From Linepithema humile (lineage: Eukaryota; Arthropoda; Insecta; Hymenoptera; Formicidae), in the NCBI RefSeq assembly GCF_040581485.1, contig NC_090131.1, forward strand, positions 18,984,532 to 19,048,531: a stretch of DNA of 64,000 bases, given 5' to 3'. The position numbers and the translations under genes were made by a program. The notes beneath the pieces were generated by a model that ran no database searches, had not been told where the DNA came from, and worked only from the letters and a program-made list of their open reading frames with translations. Positions 1-14,496 of the stretch are shown in pieces. Numbering within the stretch: position 1 is the stretch's first letter; every line of letters begins with the position of its first letter.

Positions 1-3000
1 GCACAACTATTACGCTAATTGGCAGATGTCAATCATGGTAGCTGACATCGCGTTTACATCGTTTATCGTAATAAAAACCGCATCCGGCCGGCCGTATCGA
101 TATGTCCGTCAGCTTATTAACCGCCGCAATCAATTCATCATCGATCGATCGAAACTCAAAGCTCACTCAGATCTCATATTCACATTCGCGCACGTATACA
201 CGTACATCGTTGTAACGTATGTGCGTCCGCAGTGGGAAAGACCGGCGTTCCGGAAAGAGCCAGCCCGGTCGCAGGAACGCAAAACATCGTCGACGACGCA
301 GCCGGGGCGAAACGAGGTTAATCGATACGCTAATTTCGAGTAACTGCGAGATAATTGCGCGGCGTTTCTTGCCGGCCCTACAGCCCGCCCCGCGCCATCC
401 TCCGCCGTCCTCCCGTCTTTCCCCTTTCGCACCCGTAAAAACATAATTAATGAGCGCGCGGGAGGAGCGAGCAATACCGCCTGATTACGCTCTCAGCGCA
501 GGGATTTCATTCTTCACGCTTCCGCGACGTGGCCCACGGTTTCTCTCGTGGCTTCGCCGCCTTTGTCGAGGGCTACGCTCTTCTTCTTTGACCGTACAAC
601 GCGTTTAAAAGAGAACCGGGATGAAAGAAGAGCGAAAGAGAAAGAAATATTTATTGCATCTTTCAAGGACGGGCGTAAGAAATAACCGAGAGTAAGGTTT
701 CATTTGTACTCGGTTGTGTAGATAACGGAAGATGATGACGTGACGTCGTGGCAAAGTGATTTACAAACAAGAACTTGTCTTATGTAAAATGAAACAGGAT
801 TAACTATTAGTTAATGTAAAGAGCAAAAAAGCTAGAGGCGAAGTAAGGAGCAACGAGCGGTAAATAAGTACTAATGAATAGGTAATGATTAAAGATTGCG
901 AGCTCGTGACAGCTATTGCGATGCGGAGCTTATCTACGCGCCTCGTTGGAGAAACAACCGAGATAGATTTGACTCGTTAGCGATTGATTGCGATTAGGGC
1001 AGCGATCCCTCAGCTGTATACCAGTTCCTCGTCAAGGACGATCGATAATCTCGGACTAGTTGGACGAGTTAAAACAATATGACGTCGCGACTCAATGGTT
1101 GAGTAATTAATGCCGGTTATAAAATTCATGACAGTCATCGTCGTGTCAGCGATTGTCCGCACACCTGCTCCCGGTATTCTCTTCAAGGTTGGGAACGCGA
1201 GCGCGCGACAATGTATGGATCGAAAGCGCTAGACCGGTTAAAGCGACTTGAAGTATCCTACTTGTTTGATCCGCCGCCAATTAATGTCCGTTAGGGGGAC
1301 GACATGTCAGCATGTTAGGTCATTGTCTTTTAACGGCAAACCAGTTCCGCGCCTCTCTCTCTCTCTCTGCTAAAGGCACTGTCGAGAGCCTGTCAGGGTA
1401 TTATACAATCTTACGAATGATGAAAACGCTTTTCCCATTTGATCGATTAACAATTAAAGTCCGTTACAAAACCACGGTTGAGCAAGGTTGAACGGCATTG
1501 TCTTCCATCGGCAGCCGTTCCCCTGTTAAGAGCGATCAGGAAACGTTTGAAAGAGTTAGACGTCATTAAGCGCGTCGTGTTCGACAAACCTGCGAGCGAT
1601 TGCGATAAGGTCGAACCAAATTGAATGTGTAATTAAATCGAACGGACGGACGAATGAAATAATGGGTGTCATCTGATAATGACTGCCTCCCTCATTCTGC
1701 CAGTCATGGTCCCGGGCATCGCGCGCCCATATGCAAGATTAAAGTCGCGACCCTTTTGTGATCCGACGATTCTTTCATCCCCACTCCGTCAATCGCGATC
1801 GATAATTAATTGATCAGTACCCGCAGATATCGCGTGCCGACCACGCCATTAGTTTCGAGTTTAACGGATCTAAGACTGCTGAATCGATGACCAGCTTCAT
1901 TAAGCCGACGAGATAACCGAGAGGAAATTTTTACATATGACAAAAGATAATTATCTTAGTTGTTGATATTTAAGTATTGACGTGTATATTATTTTTGCTC
2001 ACATTTTTTATTCATTTTGCAGTCGATAATAAATGTTAATTATTAGAAATTAAATACTAATGAAAGAAATTAAATTTGAAATTTAATATTAATTTTATTC
2101 TTATTCGTATCTGCTGAGACATCTTGTAGGTAAAAAAGTTGTTCGACTCGAAACAAGAGATTTCAGATTTCAGTTTCGGCTGATGCGACAAATTGTCGGC
2201 AAGCTCTGTTTACGAACTCCGAATTTTTACGCGATCGTCGATCGGTTCCCCGAGCAATTCGTAATGGCCGACCATTGTTCTCTATCGGACGCGGAGTGTC
2301 CGTTCGCACCGAAAATCCGTGAAAGCTGCGAGGGTTCGGCCGAAGATTACCAGATCAAAGCTGGACGAGGCCGGGTCGATCGATCGCGGTCGTTACAGAT
2401 CGGGGCCGATGCGATGGCGAGGCCGTATGAATGCCTCCGACGTTTGCAAGACAACGTGAAAAGAAGTAATGGCAGATAGTTTCGACGAGATAAGGCGAAC
2501 TGACACGGGCCATCACCTCGGCTCCTTCGTCGTCCAGCAAGGCTTCGCCTCGTCGCGTCGATGATTCTCGTTTGCGAATTCGGTTACCAGTATGTTTCGC
2601 GGGACATGCTTTCTCGTTTCCACGTTTGCCTCACTGCACACAGAAGTGCATTTTTCGATAAAAGCTCGCTCCGCATCACGACAGCTTCTCCCCTTCAGAA
2701 CCGTCTACGTGGCAACGGCCGTGGATGGATGATTGCGAGATCCTGTAAATGGCTCGGACGCTGTCGAAGGCTCGGCATAGATTATTCGTACATGCGCAAC
2801 TTTCCGCTTTTCGCGGAAACGTTCGCCGCGAGAGCGGCTTTATAATTGAAGCGGTGACGTGAGGGAATTTCGCGATCGCTCGCGGTGTCGTTCGAGGATA
2901 TCCAGGTCTATTCGCGTCGACGCTTTCTTCTTCAAATCCAATTCTGACTGTCAGTCATCGTAACCGCCAATCGTTCCGACTGGGTAATGCGACCGGAGGT

Positions 3001-6000
3001 AAAACGTGGAAGGGCAGCGGCTACTACTTCCAGAACGGAGCGCGGACGCGCAGAACTTCTTGCCGATTGCTGCTGTCACCGCGGTTTTGTAACCAGCTGA
3101 TTGTAAAGTGCTTTGCGGCTGGCAGACTCGCGTACTCTTTGTAATTAATGACCCGGCCTTTACATAATGCGCGGTGACCGACTCGACGGCTTCCTTTTTA
3201 TTGCAAAATTACTATCATCCCATGCCAACTGACATTAATTAATAGCACTCTCAAATGATGAAAGGGATGCAATTACTGTTTTGTCACGTCGAAGACGTAC
3301 AGAAGCATCATCCGCGCCGCCATTCCCTTTGTGCATTCTCGTCGCATTAATTTCCGTCTGTTATTATGCGCGAGAAGTCATTCGATAAATCATTCGTCGC
3401 GTACGAACGATCGCGATCCTTGTCGGCGCGGAATATTCGAGCACACCGTATATACGGCTCGACGCTTTCTTGCCCGCTCGGCAACTACCACCGTCACCAC
3501 CCTGCCACCGGTCAATCAGGGATTTTATTCAGTAAACTGCCGCGCCTTAACCAGCGTATCGCATTAAACGGGGCCCTTCTTGTAATCCCCCCCGCCCCGG
3601 TTCCCTCATCTTGCCCTCCTCTCCGCCCGTTCACGCATGAATTATTCATACCCTCGACTCAATTCTGCAAGGGGGTCCGACTCTCTGGAAGTCAGTCAGA
3701 AATACAGGTCCGGGATTATAATAGCGTCCATCGCGCGGCGCACGGTGAAAACACCGAGCCGCTACTCCCGGATTAAGGCGGTGTGCAAGGTGGCGTCATT
3801 TTCATTTAAAAGTCTCATCTTGAGGATCCTTTAGCGCCAAGGTCTCGCAATAGCGCGCGAAAACCTCCAGAGTCGCGTGGAGTGCCTCGTTGAGAGCACG
3901 AGGCAGGCTGTATTGACATCGATACATCCGATATATTATCTTACAATTACTATTATTGCTTTACGATGACTTTGCATCTTCGGAGAAGACTCTCCGAGCT
4001 GGTGAACAGGTCAGATTCAGATTTATACTTTCGTCCTAATACAATTCAGGAACTTTGAAAGATTTATTCACATTTCAAAAATACGTATTATAAAATATAG
4101 AACAAAATCGAGATGCATTAAAAATTTAAAGATTTCCAAAGGGAGATTTTCACGTTTGTAGAAAATGCAAATTTATTCTTTGGTAAATGAAAAGATCGAT
4201 TTTAATTTTACGAATCTTTAAATTTCAAATATTTTATGTGGAAATAGAAAATTAAATTTTTATCGAGAAAATATCGACTTCAAGTTTCTCAAAGAATACG
4301 GTCCTCAAATTCGATAAAATCATTATACATTTTCTCAATGTGGAACACGAAAACACCGAGATGTTTTTCTTCAATTAGACCAATACGGTAGAAATTCTTG
4401 GAAGTATCATTTCCATACGAAGCCCTGTATCGCGGTATTGTTACAATAGGAACGAAAATACGGCAATTCTTCACATCGGCTTCAATATTCGATATTCGAA
4501 ACTGCGAATCGACTTTTGATTAAAACGAAGATAACGGAAAAACGTACAAAATATCGTGTCGACATCAATTGTTCGACGGCGACATCGGCGCTTCGCAACG
4601 AAGTCGTAACAAAGTGAAACTTGTTCCATTTGGGACTTCAGTTTGCGTATGTATAGAAATCGACATAAAACCTTGGGCAACTCGATAAACGCCTCACACG
4701 CTGGATTGCTTCACGCTCGCCTTATAACTTACGTCTGCCTTTTCGTTCCGCACAACACGTTGTTTCAAGATACGATTTCCGCGTCGTAAAATTTTGTTAT
4801 TTACGGGATATCGCGGGGCATAAAGGGCTGCTCGTCTGAAAGAAGTCCTTTGTGGATCGCGGTCGGGCGAGTAAGGGTCTAGTTACGGTGTCACAACACG
4901 ACACTAATAAAATTTACCGGCGGCACCGCGGCTCAATTTGCGCTTAACGCTCGCGCGGCATGCGAGCGGGCGCCGCGAATGAATTCGACGTACGCGCCAC
5001 TGCAATTTGCGACGATAATGTAGGTTAAAATGGAATAATACGCGGATCGTATTGAATTCTCGATCCGCTCTCCGCGACTATGATCGATCGCGCTTGCCGT
5101 CCGTCGAGGCGGAACCGAGAAGCGAACAAATCGGAGAGGAGCCCACCTGCGCTATATGTTATGCGGACAAGACAAAACAAGGAGCTTGAGTAACAAGACG
5201 AACGGCGAGTTAAGTGAGTGAGAACAGACCGGCGATCAATAATTCCGCGAGTGTGGGATCCCGTTTTTGTTCGGCGCTCTCGCGGTATTTCAAGATTACC
5301 GCAACGGCGCATTAGTCGGGGGTCTGTCCTCGTTATCGGCATTACCTCGCTGTAAATCATGGTTTGCATTATCTCAGCTGGCTTCTGCCTCGACGCTCGA
5401 TGCGTGCGCCATAAGCAAAACTCCGGCGATAGATCGCGAGTTTATAATGAAACCGAGCTCCATTCTCTCCCAGCACGAATGCGCTTGGTCTCCGAAATTG
5501 CCGCGACAACTTTTGCCAGATCTCTCATCGTTCTGTTTGTCGGCGAATAGTTACCGAAATAATTATGATTTTATGTTCTTAATATTTCATCAAATGAAAC
5601 TTAAAAGGATCGTAATGTATTCGTAATAAAGAGCGCGTGAAAGTTCATTTTGCCTTTGCAACGCACCGCGACTAAGCGGTAATAGTTGCAATGAAGTCTA
5701 CCATTGTCGTTTCACTGACATCGTGCTAAAGTTACGTTAAAGTATTAGCTCTAAAACGGCACATGGTAACATTTAACAAATGTGTCCGTAATGTACATAG
5801 TATCGTTTATAGCCGAGCCATGCAGTTGTAACATTAATGCCCCGTTAAGTAATTTTATGAGAATATAAATCTTTATTATAATTCTGATGATAAGCGATAT
5901 GATTTGTCACGATTTATAGATGTCTTGATTCACGGCGACAATTAATAGCATTAGATCGTAAGAACAAAGAGCATAAAATTTATGAGATAAATCATCCATT

Positions 6001-9000
6001 TTAATTGCGTGAATCAAAATACTTCTGAACTTTGCTAAAATATTTTGTTTAAATTTTTATTATGTCTCAGAATAATGTAACCACTCTTGCCACTCTTAAA
6101 AAAAATGGCTTTGACAATCGGTCGCGGATGTGTCACGTAATAAAAGTCCCATTTTGTCTGATCAAATTGTAAGACATTTCCGGCGAACTTATTCGAGTAT
6201 GTAAGATATTCCGCCGTTAGAACGGAACCAGTTTCTATTCTCTCGACGATCATATCAGGTGGTCGTAAAGCATCGTCTCATCTTAGGACTGCGCCAATAA
6301 CATTCGCCGGTTCTCGGTGGCTGAGCAACGGACACGCCGTCGGGAAGAAGGGGGTTATGCTAATTTTACGATTACACCTCGACCCAGTTCCCGCGCGCGG
6401 GGTTTCTCCGCGAGTCAGACGTTCGCGCGCGCACGAGCGAGCGGGCGAATTTCATACTGTTACCGCGGCGGAACGTTAAGCACCATTGTCGGCATCGAAC
6501 AACGGCATTTATGACTATCGCCGCCCCTCACCTATCTCCCCGGACGCCGCTTTTGTCCCCCTGCCCGCTTACCTGCCCACCCACTGCTCTCTCAGTACTT
6601 GTCACGCTCATTACGTCACGATCGATAGTTCGCTTCAGAGTCCCAAGTCTGGGGGGCTGGTTACATTCAACGAACGAGATTTGCAAGCGAGACCCGACTC
6701 GTGGATTTCACAAGGGAAGTTATAGCCCGTTCCTCGACGAGCTAATTAAAACGATCGACCAGAGAATTGTCTGAAGAATTTTTAGTTTGAATTTTATAAG
6801 AGAGAGAGAGAGAGAGAGGGAGAGAGATTTATTTCCGATACATTTCTCTTTCACTTTAAGCTGCCATCACTTGGTAATATAAAATGGCTTATAGTTACAC
6901 TGGATGTTTGTGATTACTTATACTTGTATGTGCGAGCGTCTATCGTTAGGATTCTAAAAATGTCGGTTTGGTTAGATGAGATAAAAGAAAATGTACTTCT
7001 CGATATTAAACATCTTGCACAAGGATCAGGGATCATATACGTGCCGTCAAATATTCCGATTGTTTTGGTCTCATATGAATGAAATTGCAGTGTAACGGAT
7101 GGCGGGTTAATATACGCAACAAGCCCAGCATGACTTAGCTTCTTGGGAATCTTCGAGCCGGCTTTGTTGTGTTAGAAGGGATGAAGAGCGTGAGGAAGTA
7201 TATGAAGCGCAGCGTGTAGCTGGGTGGTTTGGGATTAAGTCGAAATATATTCTTGGCAGGCTTATCGCCTATAATTAGTCGCGGCGGAAGGAGAAATTAG
7301 GTATATTAAGTTATGCGTTTGTTATTACACATGGACCCTCGTGTCAGGCGACCGCGATATATTGTTAATGTAAACATAGTATTAATAAGCACGGATTACG
7401 CAAATCTCTCGGATAAAATTGCCCGTTGATAAGTTGACGCGAGAAAAGCTCGTGCAAATTTATACGAGCGTTCTATAAAAAATTTTTTTCTAATATTTCA
7501 TAGCGATATTAACGAAGCAAAGTTTTACACGCTGATATTTTAGCATAACTTTACATAAATTCTTATGATAATATCCTTCGTGTCATAAATCACATAAACT
7601 ATTTTAATTGCGTATTTAAAATTGGAGCAATATCTATCTAGCGTAATCTGAAAAATGTTAATGTTGCTTATGGCATAATGATGTCAATGACAACCTGCCA
7701 GTGCTACATGCAAAAACGCTCTGTCGCGCGCATATTAAGGCTTCGCGTCGGAGGCTTCACGTAAGACTTTAATCACGAAAGACAAGAAGGAAGACTGATT
7801 GTGTCGTTAATGCACGTAGTTTCACGCGGTCGATTAGGCATGAACGCACTCAATCGATGTCTCCTTGACGTACCTCACCTTTTTCTTCGAAATCCCCAAA
7901 GAAGCCCTCGACCTTTCCTCGAACGCAACGCTCGATTAACCAAACTAATTAGGAACAAATATTAGAAAAGATGATTTCAGCGCAATACGCATTTCGTAGG
8001 CCTGCTTTCAGCCTCGCTCATTTTTCCCTCTCGGTATCCGGATATTTCGTAGACAGATAATTGCAGCTATAAATTCAAGATTAATCGAGCCCAACGTTGC
8101 CTGTCGTTGCCTCCTTCCTGCGAAATCCATTTCGCATTATAAATCAATCGACCCGTTTCTCTCGTTCCTCACGCGCTTCTCTCGCACCTCCTCCCGATAA
8201 AACTTCGACACCCTCTCCCCTATGGCCCGATCCCAGGATGGAGATGGTGCTCGCGAGATAGGTTACATCGACGCGTACGAAACGTCGGTATTAACGGTCC
8301 GTTTTGTTGAATGCGTGCGATCGAATCTCACGCGACGTAATATTGCGCACTGGTCGAAATTCTCAGAATAATAAAATCGATCCTCCCGGGTATGTATCGA
8401 GATTCGCCGCGAAATATATTGACCTGTTATTAAAGTTGTACCGTGAAATTAGTGCGTTATTAAATACAAAATATTTTTTTGGCAAACAAGAGAGCTCGCT
8501 CGCAAGGGAAGAATTGGAGAGAAAACTCCAATACTTAGAAAAAAAGTTTTACAATTCAATACATATTAATATTATATTCAATAACAAATTCCTCGAAAAG
8601 AATTTATATTATTTGCGCTGTAATCAATATGTTATTTTGTTTGATAAAATTTATACGAAAGTGAAACCGTAAAATATGATATCTTTACATGCATTTGACG
8701 CATTTGAGTTCTCTATATTTTTCCTCTACAATGCTTCTCTGCATACTGCGTCGTACTTTATTCTCGTAATTGTCGGCTGCGTGTGTCTCATCTACGAAAT
8801 TAAAAAGGGATCCGATACGACACGACCGTGTGAGTTCAAGAGCGAGCTAAGAGCGAGCAGAGGAGGAAAAAGGGCGGAATGGGTATCCGATAGCTGGTGG
8901 GATGGATAGGTGGTCGAGAGCGCAGCGGGTACGCCCTTCGAGGCGCGATCTCGCGCGATTTAGGGCTCTTAATTATACGTGTGTGGAATGGAATAGCGTG

Positions 9001-9068
9001 CATTCAAGGCGGGGGAGTCGAACTCGTGCGTACATACATGGATGCATCTCGCACGCGCTTACGTACGT
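1..9068. other. non-genic mosaic DNA
   Basis: No open frame in this stretch shows a recognisable family, and none has both a start context and splice signals that would make an exon. Composition swings between CpG-rich and AT-rich blocks (AT-rich at about 1931-2130, 4030-4300 and 7470-7660). There is a short CT run at 1352-1368 and a GA run at 6799-6827, listed separately. An acceptor-like TTCATTTTGCAG ends at 2022 and a weak donor follows at 2130, but the 107 nt between them has early stops in all three frames. I read the stretch as intron or intergenic. Confidence 0.6.
6799..6827. repeat. (GA)n microsatellite
   Basis: A run of AG dinucleotides with one GGG interruption. It sits at the 3' side of an AT-rich patch. 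Simple repeat; no coding meaning. Confidence 0.9.
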
Positions 9069-9162
9069 TCCATTCTTTCTCTCGCCCCGTTTCTTTTTCT
9101 TTCTTTCTCCCTCTCTCATTCTCTTTCTCTCTCCCCCCCCCCCTCTCTCTCTCTCATTTTCT
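9069..9162. repeat. polypyrimidine tract with C11 run
   Basis: About 94 bases of almost pure C/T on the plus strand, including eleven consecutive C at 9133-9143 and flanking CT repeats. It resembles an extended polypyrimidine tract, but no AG lies at a suitable distance downstream (the next bases run TTTTCTACACGCATT), so I do not call a splice acceptor. The Ser/Leu/Pro-rich and Arg/Glu-rich frames over it are products of the repeat. Confidence 0.85.
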
Positions 9163-9812
9163 ACACGCATTATGAATAAATATATACGCCGTATTGACGC
9201 GTGTGTGCATGGGGCGTGGTATGCCCGGAGCGTTGACCACAGCCGGCCGAATCTGGACGATCTTTTTCCCTACATCTCTCCGAATGCATCTTTGTGAAAT
9301 GCGCCGTGAAAACGTGCTATATCCGTTTAACGCTCATGCCATTACACGCTGCACTCTTCAAAAACGTCCACAATCACTGTTTTGCATTCAACGAATTAAG
9401 AATTTAATTATCCCAAATTACTGGAGAAGTTTCAAGTAAAAATAAAGTGTTTTCACCTATTTGTATCTATGCTACGCTGAAAAGTCGATGTTAATTTAAA
9501 TGAATCTAACGAGTTACAGTTCTCAAATTAATCTAGGACAGATATAACACAAGTTTATTTCAGATAGTAACAAGGTATTTTTAATTGGCACTCCCTTTTC
9601 TGTTTTTGCCCCTTTGTGTTATATATGCAAACTATTCATTTAACAAACATGCTCGTTCGGTATCGCGTGTCACCTGATCCATAATCCAATAAAATTTCAA
9701 AGGTACTCTCGCGACGTGCGCCAGCCGATGTTGGCTGCCGTGCACAATCGCGAGATGGCCGCGAGATAGCCATGAATAAGTCATAAATATCTAGCAATTA
9801 AGAACCACTTAC

Positions 9813-9942
9813 CGGACCGGGCAGGAACGGTATCAACGATCGAGAAATCGAGCGCCACCATCACCGTCCGCCTGCTACACGAGACGAAGTCATTCCCGGC
9901 TTGTATATCCGTGAAATTAAATCGTGCGTTCGCGGTGATCAT
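9813..9942 (-). CDS. weak candidate 5' coding exon with GTAAGT donor
   Basis: On the minus strand an ATG at 9942-9940 opens a 43-codon frame that stays open to a consensus donor, CG|GTAAGTGG, at 9813/9812, leaving phase 1. The peptide starts MITANARFNFTDIQ and ends DTVPARS. The sequence upstream on that strand is a CpG-rich block and the sequence downstream turns AT-rich, the usual contrast between a first exon and its intron. A stop codon (TGA) lies two codons upstream of the ATG in frame. I recognise no family, and 43 open codons can occur by chance, so the call rests mainly on the donor and the compositional step. It could equally be a non-coding first exon or a chance donor. Confidence 0.15.
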
Positions 9943-10500
9943 CAGTCACACGTATCGGCGCGCATCGGTCCGCGTGCGTGCCTGCATGCGTGCAACGCAG
10001 CGCAGCGCAGGCATGCGATGCCGCGGAGACCGCTGCGCCGAGTGACTCGCACGCAGCGTGCGCGGCCGTGTTTCGTTTCCATTGCGCAAATCATGCCCGA
10101 CAGAGAACGCACGTCGCACGGGTGGAAATGCTTAACTTGTAAATTGCGTGCCCGCAGCGGGCGCCTACGACAACGACGAGAGCCGGCCACGCGCGATCGA
10201 CCGGCCGCCGATGCATCTGGATCATCGCGCGATATCGACAACGCACAATCGATCCCGACGACACCGTTACGCTCGATCCGCTTGCAATCGTCGCGTCGGC
10301 CTCGCCTATAACGATAGTAATCCCCACGGCGGAATGACACGCTTCTCGTTGTGGACGGCTGGCTGGCTGGTTGGCTGGCGGAGCGTTTCGATGCAGCGCC
10401 CAGGTTATACGTTGCTATCGTCTCGATACAGCGAGCAAGGTAATGGATCTCCGCGGCAAGTCGTGCGGATTATAATAATGTTCTGAGTGACAGCGTAGAA
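9880..10500. promoter_or_regulatory. CpG-rich block, possible promoter region
   Basis: A CpG-dense stretch of about 600 bases between AT-richer flanks. It includes an imperfect (GGCT)n run at about 10357-10378. Long frames on both strands here (up to 136 codons) overlap one another and reflect the scarcity of AT-rich stop codons, not coding. It lies just upstream, on the minus strand, of the donor at 9812. Without transcript data a promoter role is only an inference from composition; I see no TATA box or Inr placed well enough to name. Confidence 0.15.
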
Positions 10501-13500
10501 AAACGGGGATACAATGTGTGGGAGTAAAGGCGTTTCCGGAGGGCAAGAATAGTGTACACGGCGATGCTCCGCGAGTCTCCGTCTCTATGAACCACGTAGG
10601 CAGAAAGCAATTCGCGCTCGTAAATATTTACAGCTGCGGATGCTCTCGATACCTTAGCGCATCAAATGTTCGCTCTTCTTATTATCGCATTACAGGAATA
10701 TCAAAGATGAATATGATATTAACTGATATCAGCTTTAGCAATGGAAATGAAACCCACCAATAGTTATAGTCGGCATATAAAATCTATATCGTCGTAAATA
10801 TTTATTAATTTAAATACTTCTATCTTCATTGTAATAATTTTCTCGGTTGGAAGTCCTATCGGCGATGATACGGCTTAAAATTTCGAGATTTAAACGACGT
10901 TTTACGACTCGCTCATCTCTGATGGAATATTTCGACAATGCGGTGTAAAAGCCGGTCAGAGAGAGTGCGCGCGATGATATTAACCCATACCGTGCAATGT
11001 GGTCTTCCCGGACAAATCGCGTATTTACGACATCCCGACACAATGACTGGATTTTTAATCCCTCGAGCTCGACCCTGCAGCGACTTATCGCATGACGATT
11101 CGGCCGCCGGTCGTTTCGCGTTATATTTCGTTCTCCCCGTGAGAGCCGCGTGTGCATTCTCGCGTTAGGCGGACACGTACGTCTCACGCAAGCGGCGCGG
11201 CGAGGGCCAAAACGGTCCCGGGGTTGGCAGGAAGGATGGAGACCCCGGTGTGTGTACATAAACATGTCAGGGAGCCATTATGCAAATTTTTAAATACGAC
11301 GGGACCATATATCCTGCGGCTGTGTCGGGGTGCGAAAAATAAAATTAGTATTGCCACAAATGTTTCTCGGCTTAAGAGACCGCTCAGTTTGAATATACGC
11401 GCCGAATGAATCGCGCGAGTAACTGCTGAGGAGATCAGCTCGGCCGTGTGTCCGGCTCAACTTCGCGAGCCAAGGCGTTTATACCAAATCACAATCCTGG
11501 CTCGTTTTCAACGAAATACAGCGTCTCACGCGCCGCGCAGCCTTCCTTTCGCACAAAATTAAAGCAGATATCCAATTATAGCGAGCTATGATATTTCAAT
11601 AAAAACTATCGATTATTTTCTTCCAATATTTAACATTAATAATTACTGATTAATCAATATTAGAAGTGATTTAGAGTAAATTCGTATATTAAATCTTATC
11701 GTATTAAATAATTTTTTATAAATAATAGATGATAGATTATTTTTAATTTTTATTCTTTATCTTTCAATGATTTTTGTCGGCACATTAATATCGCTTTAAA
11801 GATATCTAAATGACTAAGTGGATTCAATGGATTTATTTTTAAAATAGACATCGCGTGGTGTGAAGTCCGGCCTTGCGGTTTTTTGAGGTGTCATCTTCGA
11901 AAACCGCACATTAATATCGCGCTCGTTGCCGCTTCGGAAATCTTGGAATTCTGACCGTGCAAACCGCCGATGTAAAAAGCGTGATGAGAACGACTACCTC
12001 GTAGACGTTTATGGTTGCATGTAGCAACAAAGGTGTTGTGTGAATAGAAATGATTCGGCACTGTTAAATCAGAATCAGAAACGATTCGGGATTCCACGTA
12101 GCGTGAACGCAGTCATAAAATTAATAGACTTCTGGCTTCGCACTATTGAGTAAATTTATACTTGTCTAAGTGTGTCGCCTTGTGAATATATCTCTTATTT
12201 AAATGCTGCATGAATAATCTCAAAATTATTCAGAGAGTTTGTCAGATCTATAAAAAGATTTTTATGAACCTAAATTAACTATTTATTATTTAATATAATG
12301 GTTTTAGTGTCAAATTTTAATTATTAAATAGCTTGGCTTGATTAATCAATGTTTAAGATTAATAATAGAGAAAAGATATTCTAGAATCTTGTATGTGTTA
12401 TATTTTCGAATGAACAAAATTATATCGATGAAGTTATTTCTAGCGAAAAGGCTGCTAATAAGAAATTTATTACTAATTTCTAAATTTCCTTTATATGATA
12501 ATGTAATTTTATGTGATAATATACCGTGTTTTACGGCGTTAATTTCCTGTTGCGTATTCAAAAAAGATCGACGATTCAACGTTCGAGTTAGAATCGACTA
12601 GTAATGTTCTGCTTCCCGGTTATTTCGCGAGAAATCGTTTCACGCGTTCTCAGCTTCACTGCCATCTTGATATCTTCATCCTTTGTGCAGATTCTAACAC
12701 GTTGGGGCGTTCTGCTTCGCGAATTATATCAATCGCTCCCATTATCCTGCGCATTGCGTAATCCACACTCGCGCGAGTGAGCCTATTCGATCGGATGTTA
12801 AACCGCAGTGCACCGCATTTCCGGGATGGCAAGAAGTCAATAGCCTTAGTGAGCGCGATCAAATTGTCGACTCGTCGCTCACGGATTCGCGTGAACCGGA
12901 AATTGCAAGCTGTCTGTACCTGTAAACGAACTCTTTGGACTTATTCCAGCACGTAATATCGTATCCCCATCAGCCGTAATACAGGCCTTAGCAGCGTAGC
13001 CTCGCAGCGAAACCTCGTACAAAACCGTTCGTCAATGGAAGGAGAGCACGATGACAGATTATTATTACTACGAGATTTAAAAAATAATAGTATTCGCGGA
13101 TAAATAAGTCGCGCCCACTCGAACATGTTCTCCGATCAGTCCGGGAATCGCGCTCGCCGAATCGTTCGCAGACTCCGGGCGATGCGCGGTTCCGGTGAAC
13201 GGTGCTCATGAACTATTTACGCTCCATTTACACTCGACTGTTTAAGAGTGCACGCGCCATCCGGTGCGCGCGAATCCGACGACGACAACTCGCCGGGACC
13301 GGTTTCGGGAGAGATTCGCCGCCGCGTCGGGATGCCCGGCCGCGTCTGCGGCGGAAATGAAGGAGTTGATATATCTGCCCGAGAGCTATAACTCACTTAG
13401 TACTTGCATACGCACACTCCCTCGTGCTCCCCGCCGTATCCCCCATCTGCCCCGTCTACCGCGCTCGGCTCTTTCTCTTCTCTCCTCCCTTCGCCCCGTT

Positions 13501-14140
13501 CCGTTCGTCTCCGTTCTTATCAGTCTTATCTAAATTTCTCGCCCCGTCCTCCTCTCTCGGTGAGGAGACTCGGCGAGTTGCTTCCCTCTTCCCCTCCTTT
13601 CCCCCGCACTTTCCACGTCCTTTTCGCATGGCTGTGCGCGCGTATAATCTCCGAGTTGCGCTTGCCCGTGACGTATGTGGATGCGTTCGCGCGCAACCTC
13701 ATGTCCAATCTATTCTCTCCTTCTCCGGAACTGCGCGAAACGTTACTCGCGAATATTCTTTACTCATATGTCTATACGTTGATACACGCGTGCATGCGTG
13801 CACACACTTGAAATCTTCCGCGCCGCGTATTACTTTAACGCGGAATTTACAGCCTCGACACATTTCTTTTCTCATCTCTTTCGCGCACATCGTTTTTCGC
13901 GTTTAGCCGTATATTGTATTTCCAGACGGTAATTACGGTGCTCTTCCGCTAAAGCTCACGAGTTTACGGCTATTACACAAATCTTCCGCACACTTCCCTT
14001 TCCTTGCATCTATATACTCATCATTTCCGCGAGAAGAACACTTATTCTTCCTCGACGTTCCCCCCGTAGATCCACGATTCATCCGTTCGAACCCCGCGAC
14101 GTATATGTGTGCGCTCACATGGCTGTCGCTGAGCGCGCCC
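10500..14140. other. non-genic mosaic DNA
   Basis: No recognisable gene. AT-rich blocks lie at about 11570-11870 and 12190-12520; the latter has overlapping open frames on both strands (87 and 77 codons) rich in Ile, Leu, Lys and Asn, as expected from AT-rich noise. A pyrimidine-rich, CpG-rich stretch at about 13400-13650 gives Ser/Pro/Leu-rich chance frames. Confidence 0.55.
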
Positions 14141-14166
14141 GCTCGATCGCTCGCTCGCTCGCTCGC
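14141..14166. repeat. (TCGC)n tetranucleotide run
   Basis: GCTCGATCGC followed by repeated TCGC. Short perfect run in a CpG-rich block. Confidence 0.9.
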
Positions 14167-14471
14167 AGCAGGAAGAGGTGAAGAAACGCAGGCGCGCTCG
14201 CGCGATGAGGAAAAGGATTCCGCTCTGCGCCCGCGGGCCGCGGAGGTGTGGAACGATCGTGAGGCGCAAAAGAAGCAGCAGGAGAAGAGAAAGAGCAAGA
14301 GAGAGGTCCCGGATCGGCACTCGGAGAGAATCGAGCGAGAGGCGATACGCGAATGTTTAATGCCTCGCACTAAATTATGCAATTACCTTTATGTCCGCCT
14401 GAAGACCATCCTGACTAGTGCGAGCGCGTGTGCGGCGCGACGTAGCGTTCCTGCAGCCATGCGTCTCGCCG

Positions 14472-14496
14472 CACACACACACACACACGCGCGCGC
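14472..14496. repeat. (CA)n-(CG)n run
   Basis: CA dinucleotides passing into CG dinucleotides. It is complementary to the GT-rich run about 75 bases downstream, so the two could pair in single-stranded form. Confidence 0.9.

Noticed and set aside
2011..2131. Acceptor TTCATTTTGCAG at 2022 with GTAG|GTAAAA at 2130 on the plus strand
   Set aside because: Stops in all frames between them and a weak donor; AT-rich sequence makes such acceptors common by chance.
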